DNA from: Iris pallida
Taxonomy: Eukaryota > Streptophyta > Magnoliopsida > Asparagales > Iridaceae
Length of the DNA: 64,000 nucleotides
NCBI GenBank assembly: GCA_029216955.1
Contig: JANAVB010012195.1
Location: 1,984,864 to 2,048,863, forward strand
Reading direction: 5' to 3'
Part shown: one piece after another, positions 56,149-64,000 of the stretch
Position numbering within the stretch: the first letter of the stretch is position 1
Layout of the letters: the number at the start of each line of letters is the position of its first letter
Position numbers and translations under genes: made by a program
The notes under the pieces: model-generated
What the model saw: the letters and a program-made list of their open reading frames with translations, nothing else
Databases searched by the model: none
Told to the model about the DNA's origin: nothing

Positions 56149-56410
56149 AAATCACGGCCGAAGTTAGATAGTGCTCTACCTTTCATGGCCGGAGCCACAG
56201 CGGGGTTGGACTGTCGGGGTGTCGTCGATGATGGGGTGTTGGTTTCTGAGCGATCGGTTGTCGACGAAGCGGCGGGCTTCTTGCCCTTGCTGCCGGCGGT
56301 GGTCTTGCTCTTGGGGGCCATTGAGTCGAAGTGAGAGTATGAAGGAAAAGAGAATAAAAAGAGATTAAAATTTCTAAAAAGAGTAAAGTTCTCTCTCTAT
56401 TCGTAAAACT

Positions 56411-56420
56411 CTATTTATAG
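56411..56420 (-). promoter_or_regulatory. TATA box of the antisense gene
   Basis: CTATAAATAG on the minus strand, 90 bases before the ATG at 56321, with an A/T- and GA-rich leader between. The identical decamer is used in the 3' LTR of the same element. Confidence 0.7.
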
Positions 56421-56587
56421 AGAATTTTGAAATCGGTTCAAATTTCCGAAATTTATGCTGACGGTTGGATATCTCGACTTTTACGCGGACTGTTGAATAT
56501 CCCAAAGTTTACGCCGATGACCGTTGGATATCCCGGATTTTACGCTTCTGTTCAAAGTATTTCAAATTTTGAAAATATTTGAAAACT

Positions 56588-56600
56588 TTGAAGGGGGCCT
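56588..56600 (+). other. Polypurine tract of the Tat element
   Basis: TTGAAGGGGGCCT lies directly before the LTR start TGTAGGAGCG at 56601. Confidence 0.65.
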
Positions 56601-57706
56601 TGTAGGAGCGTAAAAAGTGTTTCAAAGACCAAGTCAAAGAAAGTTAAGAGCTTTACGCAGTCAAACAGAATCAAACTCAGACTTTACGCAAGACAAACAG
56701 AGTAAAACTCTACGCGAGCTGCTTTACGCGAGAGCCATCCTCAAAACTTTTACGCGAAGGACAGGCTGTCAGATCATGCATTTAATGCGCGTGATACTGT
56801 TCTGACATAATGATTTTCTGACAGCGGACAGCACAGAAGTCGAGAAGATTTGATTTATACCAAACCCAACACTTGTCGTTTAGTGTGCAGATGGGCTACT
56901 TTACGCTCAAGAGATTGCTTCTTTTACGCACGAAAGCTATTCGAGCTTTTTACGCTCAAGGCTGTTGTGCGCGTAAAGTTTATTTGAGCTAATTTTACGC
57001 TTAAGGCTATTTTCAGCCACTTTACGCGGGAAGTTTATTTTGGGATATTTTACGTCCGGTCCGCTACTTTACGCAGGAAGTATATTTTGGGTCATTTTTA
57101 CGCCCAATCTTTTCTGGCTACATGAGAACGTGGTATGCATACGTGGCTTTCATGCCACATTTATCGAGGAACGTGTGTACGTGCTCTCCCTATATTGCTG
57201 AAGTTATGGGACACGTGTCATCACGCGTAGAGTTAATTTTTAATCGTGGGTGACAGTTGCTTGCGTAGAGACCCGATTATGTTGCTTTTTACGCACAGAG
57301 GGTCTAGTCTATAAATAGACTAATTTTTAACACAGACAAGGACATCAAAAGATCAAAAGAGATACAGGAGAGGAGATTCTGAAAAAAAACTCATACTTTC
57401 AAAGTGATATTCCCAGAAGCATTTCTTTAACTTTTTCTCAAGAACAGGGTGAAGCAAAGTAGGAAAGCATTCGACTGTGCCATCAGTGCCGTTGCTCGAT
57501 ACCTTTCTGGTGACTTAGTTCTTCCGATTGTTTGTCTTCTTCAAGTAGTTTTCTTCATCATCATCGTATGGTCCAAGGAACAAAGTGATCGCTCTCAGAT
57601 CAGACTTCCATAGCAATACTTCCCAGAAACAACTTGTACTCTTGTACTTTTTCTCGTTTTCTTTCAAAAGCCAATTTTAGGCATTTTGTTAAGTGAAACA
57701 GTTACA
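56601..57706 (+). repeat. 3' LTR of the Tat element
   Basis: 1106 bp with TGTA..TACA ends, followed by the target duplication tattt (57707-57711). U3 is rich in TTTACGC. The TATA box is at 57309-57318, then an A/GA-rich leader. After the LTR, A sequence resumes at its primer-site block. The 5' partner is reduced to nine bases (26789-26797), which end TTAACA like the LTR end here. Confidence 0.82.
57309..57318 (+). promoter_or_regulatory. TATA box of the Tat 3' LTR
   Basis: CTATAAATAG within TAGTCTATAAATAGACTA, itself a near-palindrome; transcription would start about 30 bases on. Confidence 0.75.
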
Positions 57707-59000
57707 TATTTTTGTGGTGGTCCATACAGGTCGAGATAAATTGTTTGGTTACTTTACCGTACCAAGCAAGCCTGCGTATAGGATTAGAATTCTAGGATCT
57801 CATCCACATACTTGACCTCCTTTCTCGATTCCATATTCGAACTATCGTTCGACTCATCGACTGCATCTTGCTTGATTCCTCCTATCATTATTCTTATCTT
57901 TCCTTCATGCTTGCTAGAGATTGACCCTACTAGTTAGATGTCCCAAACACCCTTAGCTTAATTCTTTAAGTTGGATAGAATACCCCACAACCTGACACAC
58001 CCTTGACCATTAAGGGAATACAAATAGTATTATCTAGACCATAGAGACTAGAGGAATTTAACCCATTTGGTCAACCAAGCCATGGTCAATAAAATCTTAG
58101 AATGATGGTATAGGAATAAACAAGACTTAGATTTTTATGACACTTAGACTCTTTATATTGGTTCTTATTTCATCTACCCTCGTGCCTATGTTTTTACTAC
58201 CTTGATTAATGATGCTAATATAGCCTAGTTTTTGCAAGCTAATTCTTTATCGAGCTTCATCAAGGCATATTCTATTGAGCGGCCGCTCACTAACATATTG
58301 ACTAATCAAAATCGGTGCAGGATGGTCTGATCAACCAAATGCACTTTGGTTCGCTTTTATCTATTATTTTACGTGGATAGAACATAATTAAACTTGGCCT
58401 TTAGAATCCCATCCACGACTGCCTTGATAATTCCTTTGAAATTTTTCGGTCGTCTTTGAACCACGTATTCGTATTCGATATCATCGTCTTTGAACTCTTT
58501 ATTGCTTTCGCCTTCACCTATTTTTAGAAGGACGAAGGCATTGTACTAGAACTTCCTCTAGCCTTCCTATCGACTATGACCATCCTCACTCGATGTTGCT
58601 GTATCTTCATCCTAAGCTTCTCGTCCTTTTTCTCGGCCCTATATTTACTATCGCGACCGCCTAATCACTTAAATTTATGAGTGAATTTAATTTGTTCTCT
58701 TAATCGTTCCCTCAACCTACTCGCAAGGAACCATAACTATAAGGTCTCTAATTTATTTTTTCTCGATAACCATACTATTCCCTATTGCAAGTTATCTTTA
58801 TTAAAACACTTGATCATCTTCATTCTTGCATTAATTAGCCATATCCACGATTATTTTTGTATTTATCTAAATCACGAGTTCCTAATGCCTCTTTTGTTGA
58901 ACATTGTGAATCGATTTTTCCTCACCACTACCCCGTTGTACCTTCTCATCCCCTACTAATTCTTAATTTCGAGGACAAAATTCTTTTAAGTTGGGTAGGA
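57707..59000 (+). other. Non-coding interior of element A
   Basis: It starts with the leader block TGGTGGTCCATACAGG (57715-57730), matching T at 3405. No long frame or gypsy motif follows in about 1.25 kb. AATTTCG, AGGA, CAAAATT (58965-58982) is the AGGA hairpin (one mismatch), then the tract TTTTAAGTTGGGTAGGA against the LTR. Confidence 0.75.
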
Positions 59001-59935
59001 TGTAAAACTCCTAAAATTTCTACTACTTTTTTTTATATAAATTGGTACTGATTTTTTTTTGTATTTATACGTCGCGTAGTTGCATTGTAATCGCGCGCAA
59101 AATTTGATTTTTCGTAATTGCTCGACGAGTACGAATATGTGCGAGCGTACATATTTTGAAAAAATATTTTTTCTATTTTTATAGTTTCAAAATATGTAAT
59201 AATTATTTTAACTATCATACCAACATTTTCAAGTCCATTATTTTATTTATTTATAAAAAGTCTTTCGTTTATAATAGTTATTAATAATAAATAATATTCT
59301 TTGTGCATACGTATATATTTCCTAAATATTTTATTAGTTTATTTTTAAATAAAAATGTAATTTTTGAGATTTATTAATATTAATATTTTATTATTCAAAA
59401 AGATATTTAAAAATATTTATTATTTTCGAAATTATTATTATTGATATTTTTAAAAATATATTTGAAAGTTATTGTGGCCATTTTAAATTTCGATTTGACT
59501 TTATGGATTTAATTTAAATAGTTTAAAGGTAGAAATTATATTTAATTTGAGTCTAGATTACCTTGATTTAAAATTATAATTTAAATTGAATTTAGATTTG
59601 ATTTAAATTGAATTATCTAATTGGGTTTAAATCCTAATCCTTATCCAAGTGGGAATTCCCACCTTCTATATAAGGAGAGGTACTCCTCGACATAAAAATT
59701 TTACTAAACCAATTCCATCAACACCACAAACATTTTATCGTGCGTGCATCGTGTCCGTGTCCCCTTCCCATCCACTATAGCCTTTTCTTCTACATATACA
59801 TCATCACGTCTGTGTCCAACAAACCCGGACACAAATCGAGTATACAGAGCCCCCTCTCGTGTTAGACAAACTTCGACACGTTCACCTAAACCTAACACCT
59901 GACACCACCCAAACTCCACCGCAGTGCCTACGGCA
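59001..59935 (+). repeat. 3' LTR of A, cut by F
   Basis: It aligns with 22051-22909 and 23476-23542, with no MITE at the matching site. TATA box at 59666-59675. It ends at 59935 where F begins; the likely 5-bp duplicated site is cggca (59931-59935), partner outside the window. Confidence 0.9.
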
Positions 59936-62013
59936 TGTAATGACCCGCTCCGCCCTAGCGGAACGCCGATTCAAATGGCAAGTGCAACGACTCAAAAACG
60001 AGCCGTCGACCCGAAGAGTTGCTTCGACCCGATGAAGTATCAATGCGAATCGATGCAAGACTTGCATTGGCCCGTCAAGATGAATCCAGACTTAGACTTT
60101 CAAAGACGCACTCGGAGTATCGCTCGGCCGATGCGAACATCGCTAAGGTGGGTGGCTCCGATGAACCCGTCGGTGCTTAGCCTAGACACATAACAATACG
60201 GACACTATCACGAGAATCGCTAGGCGATAACACCGCGCATGCTAATAAATGACTCAACGCACCTAGCTAAGGGAATAATCCCATCTTGCATGCTTGTATA
60301 GAATATGGAAAAGAACATGGAAAATACGAGAACTCTCGCACCGCGCTCCACGCTCGTGCTAAGGCACAAGCTTACGTTCAAGTCCCTTATAGCTTCCAAC
60401 AATGAAACAATGAATGGGTTACAACAAAGGAAACGGAAGGCTATCAACATAGTCGTTCCGAGTAGAGTATAGCAACATTGAAAGACTATGGGACCGAAGG
60501 GTCGCCAAGGCGACTCCCGCACGGGGGAGTTGCATAATGTAAGAATGAATGAATAAGTGAATGAATGAATCAACGAATGAATGAATGAATATGTGAATGA
60601 ATCAATGAACGAACGAACAAGTGAAAGAAGGAAAGAAAGGAAAGAATAAAAGAAAAGATAAGAAAGAAAGAAATGGTTAGCGACAGGTATGACGGGCACG
60701 TGGCAGCGGGGCTCGCTACCCGTGCTGCACGGACGCTAACCTGGTCGATAACGCATTATGGCTAAGGGTTACCCTATGGCTCAAAGACAGCCGTTAAGTT
60801 AAAATGACAATAAAATACGAAATGGTCGTGGACGGCTCGTGCACGAGCGAAAAGGGATTCCAAGGACAACGAACGACGATTTCGTGACCGGCCAAGGCGG
60901 AATCATGGCCTACGGGCGGACAGAATGTGCGGGCTTGGGCACATAACCAAACGTATGGCCGATTATTCAATAGTCTATCAAGGTGTACCAGCCATCACGC
61001 TTGATAGATGAGAATGCCACAGGGGAAAATGTCCAAAATGGCTGACATGCCAGCGCCGGTGCATATAGATTTAAGTGGGCTTTGCTGGTGGCAATCCACG
61101 TGCAAGTCCTTGCATTGAAATCAAAGTAGTCTAAGTTAACTGAATGAAGCACCCTCTGAACAGACATTGACTGTAACATATAAATGATCAAAAGTATTTC
61201 GTGCAAGTGAGTTAGAAAACACGCCTACGACGCGCTAGAAACTGAGGCAGGGACACGCCCTTGATATTGAATGTTCCCAAGAATCACGTTATGATATTAC
61301 ACATGAATTGTTGACTAACTTGGTTTACATTGAAGAGGGAAGGCCGGACGGTAAGTATAGGTAAGTTATGCATGAATTTCCATGTGACACTTGTATTCGA
61401 CAACACGAGATAGGCTATAAAATATGCCATAAAACTGATCCTAAGGCAAGATTAGAAAGACAATGAATGATAGAGATGCACAAAAGTAAATGGAACGTGT
61501 TTGGTAATGATAGCATTGTGGACGAGCTAGCCTCCCCACCAGTGCATAACAATGTACTGATAACCCCACAGTCTGCTTGCAGGAAGCAGGAAACGTCGGC
61601 GGTGCGGAGCTTTCCTCGAACGTGCTAAGACGCGGAGCTATCTCTCGAGCCTTGGAGCGTTGCAAGGAGCTGGAGCACCATATACAGGACATAATGTATT
61701 GGAACATCGTCATGAATCATTCCATCTTGTAAGCCACTTGGCACGCCTTTTATGTTTCGGAGAGAGAGAGCTTGAGAGACTTGTAAACTCGGCCTAGCAC
61801 CGCTTGTAAACTTCTTGAAAGTCAATAAAGAGTTTGAATTCATTTCAATTTGTGTTCATTTACTTTCCGCTGCAAATGGGGACACTCTGTGCGACTCTGT
61901 GGCCTAGCTCAAATCGGCCGTTTCTGGACTTAGCCTTGCACGGGCGCAACCTAGGCCCGTACGGCATCACGCCTTAGCGAGGACGATCGCTCCTGCGAGA
62001 GCGGGGCGTGACA
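59936..62013 (+). repeat. 5' LTR of F
   Basis: 2078 bp. Contains a GAAT/GAAA simple-sequence stretch (60543-60673), a TATA-like GCTATAAAATA (about 61413-61423) and an AATAAA poly(A) signal (about 61824-61829). The terminal stem is TCACGCC (61967-61973) / GGCGTGA (62005-62011). No gene supported. Confidence 0.85.
60543..60673. repeat. GAAT/GAAC then GAAA tetranucleotide repeat in LTR F
   Basis: Interrupted GAAT units to about 60610, GAAC units, then GAAAG-rich sequence. Confidence 0.9.
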
Positions 62014-62016
62014 GAT

Positions 62017-62028
62017 TGGTATCAGAGC
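62017..62028 (+). other. Primer-binding site of F (initiator tRNA-Met)
   Basis: TGGTATCAGAGC three bases after the LTR end at 62013. Confidence 0.92.
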
Positions 62029-64000
62029 ACGGCTTTGCGTCCTTGGACTTTATTTCGATTTTATCAGTTTTGAAAGCTCGGTTGGAAACAAAAGAAGTGT
62101 ACGCTCTCTCTCATTATGCCTTGGGATGTTCCATACAATAAGTCTAATATTTTCAAAAGCTCGTACAAGTACTCGGTTGAATGGATCGATAGGCGAAGGC
62201 CTTTGTGCCGAACCACGACATACTTGAGTTGGAAGGAACCGATGCTAAGAATTAGCAAACGCAATGCATGCTTGAATGAGCTTACGATGACAGCAAACGA
62301 GTACACGAGACCAAAGGATAGTTCGAATGGGATGGTTATGCACGCAGCCTTTTGGCTAAGTTGTGCGGAGTATCGCGTACCTAGACCTTTCGGTACAAAC
62401 GAGTTGCAAGCGAGATCGACTATCGCTCAGACGAGAATAAGGAAGACTTAGAATGTATGTTGATAGAGATGCTACTGGACCGACGCTAAAGCGAACACGG
62501 GGAAATGGTTCTTAGATTTTGAGGAATGAGCGAACGCGCAATTGGACATGTCGATCGGGAGTCGAATAACCTTTCGAGGATTTGTAGAATGACTTGGCTC
62601 CGACTGGTGTATGTGATAGCTTCGAAGAAGAATAAGAGTGAGCGTCGACGACCAATTGAGTGGCTCGAACCCTGAGTGGTGTATGGACGTTATAGAAAAT
62701 TGTTCGAGCGAAACTAAAGGATTTACGGATAGAACGAGTATGTCGGCAAGCGATGATATCGCGCAAGCCTTAGAATGAGTAACGCTTAGTTGGTTTCGAC
62801 TTCAAAAGTCTCAAACGAGATATCGTTCGGACGAATTAAGAATGCGTTGTACGAATCATGAAACGAACGGAGGTCTTGGTCGAGGAAACATAGAAGATCG
62901 TGCATGCGATTTTGAATTTAGTTGAATGGATTGAAACTTGAGCTAAGGTGAATTACTCATGGACGAGATCGGGAATAACACGGTCGGAAGATGGCGTGCA
63001 TAGGAAACGTTGATTTGAAAATACAAAAATGACTAAGGAATTTGAATTGATGTTGCTCGATGAAAAGTTAGCACGCGACAATGTGAATTGAGGAAATTAA
63101 GTTGCACGACTCGGAATTCGTTGCAAAAGGAAGATCGTCAGGTTATGTACATCATCGATGGTATTGAGGCATATCAAAGATCGATGTACGATAACTCGGG
63201 GGTACTCTGATTCGATGAATAATGATCGTGTTAGAAGTTATTGTTTTAAAGGATACTATGTTGGAGAACTTGGATAGAAATGAATGTTTGGAATGAGGAA
63301 GGAAAGTGACTTGATTGTTCGGTGATAACCACAACGACAACGATCTTGTCTTGTGCGAGCGCAACTCCAGCCTCGCACATGCGTCACGTCGGATTTGGGA
63401 TGATCGTTCCGCGTGAGCGTTAGCATGGGGATTCATGTCTAGCGGGAATGGTCGAACTCAAAATATTATGACATGGCAATTTTGATTGCTTTGACTTGTG
63501 GTTTGAAGCGAAGGTGGGTTCGAGGATTGTTAGGACTTGCGATTGAAGAATGAGAAAACTTGAGGATTGAGTAGACCCAATCCGCGTATCAAAAATGAGC
63601 AAGTTTAGACGCAACGCAAGAGTTACGTCCCGATGAGGATGATTATTCTGCGGGAATGTTGACATGGTGATTCATGTCCGCCGTGGATAATCAGACTTGC
63701 GTGAGATCGGGGCGCGACATATTGCAAGGCTAGACGACCTTGTGATCGACTACGTAAATTGGATAGGATGGATAGGTGAATTATATCAAAACATACTTGA
63801 AGAGATAGACGATGGTAAATTGCTAGTACGGACGCACGAGACTGACATGTCAAGGATTTGATTGAGGACAACCTATCGTAGGATGATTTTCCTAAACAAG
63901 CTCAGACATGGAGCGGAGAATGTGTTGATGCGAATAGGAGGAACACTGCTTGATGTTTAGAAATTTGAGTGAAACAAACTTGGGTAGAAACTCCCGTACA
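62029..64000 (+). other. Non-coding interior of F
   Basis: Only short frames; the longest (62116-62451, 111 codons) has no Gag features and overlaps a block shared with C as DNA (GGATGTTC.ATACAATAAGTCT near 62126). 63140-63220 and 63340-63440 also match C in reverse orientation; the latter is the internal LTR-end-like block. A GATCGGGGCGCGACA phrase at about 63706-63721 resembles an LTR end again. Confidence 0.7.

Larger units (their letters stand above)
51598..56321 (-). pseudogene. Antisense spliced gene of the Tat element: plant-mobile-domain-like protein with coiled-coil tail
   Basis: Exon 1 (ATG 56321 to about 56149) is basic, Ser/Thr-rich. Exon 2 (55722-53071) is one frame of about 884 codons with four in-frame stops (near 54914, 54842, 53276 and about 53208), each one transition from a sense codon. 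Within it, TFTTPLGEMGLALHEMQFISKLPM spans the first stop area (about 54920-54845), and LLAGFLSLWLRRWVVPG with following helices (about 54430-54260) matches the layout of the plant mobile domain (MAIN/MAIL-type, aminotransferase-like). The end of exon 2 is acidic. Exon 3 (52991-51598) is Glu-rich, then a long heptad-type coiled coil (about 52150-51700). Intron 2 restores the frame exactly. Antisense frames are known in Tat elements such as Grande and Retand. Function unknown. Confidence 0.75.
55775..57290 (+). repeat. TTTACGC heptamer array across antisense 5' region and LTR U3
   Basis: I count 24 exact TTTACGC on the + strand and only two on the - strand (near 56606 and 56972) between 55775 and 57290. 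Sites lie, for example, near 55777, 55918, 55954, 55992, 56480, 56652, 56722, 56902, 56993, 57062 and 57281. Chance expectation is about 0.1 per strand. Copies lie in intron 1, upstream of the antisense TATA box, and in the U3 of the 3' LTR. Confidence 0.9.
26789..57706 (+). mobile_element. Tat-lineage Ty3/gypsy retrotransposon with antisense gene
   Basis: It is flanked by tattt (26784-26788 and 57707-57711) within A. Order: remnant of the 5' LTR (nine bases ending in TTAACA), tRNA-Arg-type primer site, ORF1-like region, gag, protease with G-patch motifs, RT, RNase H, a second RNase H, integrase, an antisense spliced gene, polypurine tract, and 3' LTR (56601-57706). The second, archaeal-type RNase H and antisense gene point to the Tat clade (Ogre/Retand/Grande relatives). 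Without nested B it is about 15.7 kb. The 5' LTR is almost completely deleted, and stops and frameshifts occur throughout. Confidence 0.88.
22051..59935 (+). mobile_element. Element A: non-autonomous LTR retrotransposon, host of the Tat nest
   Basis: The LTR starts TGTAAAACCCCT at 22051 and again (TGTAAAACTCCT) at 59001; the two align until F cuts the second at 59936. After removing the nested Tat element (26784-57706), the A interior is 57707-59000, about 1.3 kb, with no coding sequence. The LTR is about 4.2 kb without the MITE. The leader block and the AGGA hairpin before the polypurine tract match T, so A probably used Tekay-type proteins (inference). It inserted in the LTR of E; the 5-bp site would be gatcg (22046-22050). 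Confidence 0.85.
59936..64000 (+). mobile_element. Element F: LARD-like element of the C family, + strand, incomplete
   Basis: LTR 59936-62013 (TGTAATGACC..GGGGCGTGACA), initiator-Met primer site, then at least 2 kb of interior without gag or pol. The interior matches that of C in several blocks. The 3' LTR lies beyond the window. Confidence 0.85.

Noticed and set aside
62116..62451. 111-codon frame after the F primer site as a possible gag
   Set aside because: No capsid or zinc-knuckle features, and the C counterpart does not keep the frame.

Overview
This window is plant nuclear DNA made almost entirely of LTR retrotransposons inserted into one another; I see no intact host gene. Plant origin is supported by a chromodomain Ty3/gypsy polyprotein of the Tekay type, a Tat-lineage Ty3/gypsy element (dual RNase H, tRNA-Arg-type primer site, plant-mobile-domain-like antisense gene), a CACTA transposon with 3-bp target duplications, a hAT-type MITE with 8-bp target duplications, and primer sites matching initiator tRNA-Met. 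The species cannot be told from the sequence.

Layout. (1) 1-1209: the end of an LTR (U) inserted into the 5' LTR of T. (2) T, 1210-19672, + strand, a Tekay-like chromovirus. Its pol is split inside RNase H by an 8.7-kb non-autonomous CACTA element (6568-15307) carrying a sulfite-oxidase-like fragment. T itself sits in the gag of E. (3) E, 19673-22050, - strand: truncated gag, a short leader intron, primer site and partial LTR. (4) A, 22051-59935, + strand: a non-autonomous element with an LTR of about 4.2 kb and a non-coding interior of only about 1.3 kb. Its 5' LTR holds a MITE (22910-23467). (5) Inside A, just after its 5' LTR, lies a Tat element (26789-57706; TSD tattt) that has lost nearly all of its 5' LTR. 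(6) Inside the Tat RT/RNase H junction is a 4.7-kb solo LTR, B (33628-48818; TSD gatat/gacat). (7) Inside B is C (38225-48698, - strand; TSD taaac), a non-coding LARD-like element. (8) Inside one LTR of C is solo LTR D (45356-47966; TSD agggc). (9) A's 3' LTR is cut by F (59936 to the window end), a + strand relative of C.

The deepest path is E > A > Tat > B > C > D, six levels. Most boundaries are supported by TG..CA ends plus target-site duplications, so the order of events can be read directly.

Most unusual content. The Tat element carries, antisense to pol, a gene with its own TATA box, at least one intron that splices exactly in frame, a poly(A) signal, a plant-mobile-domain-like region and a coiled-coil tail. 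The 5' region of that gene and the adjoining LTR U3 are tiled with 24 same-strand copies of TTTACGC. The Tat polyprotein has two G-patch-like motifs flanking the protease. Element C has a 33-bp-period array of covarying hairpins just downstream of its primer site. Several families share base-paired elements: an AGGA-loop hairpin before the polypurine tract and a stem closing the LTR 3' end. Coding regions are decayed, mostly by changes that fit cytosine deamination.
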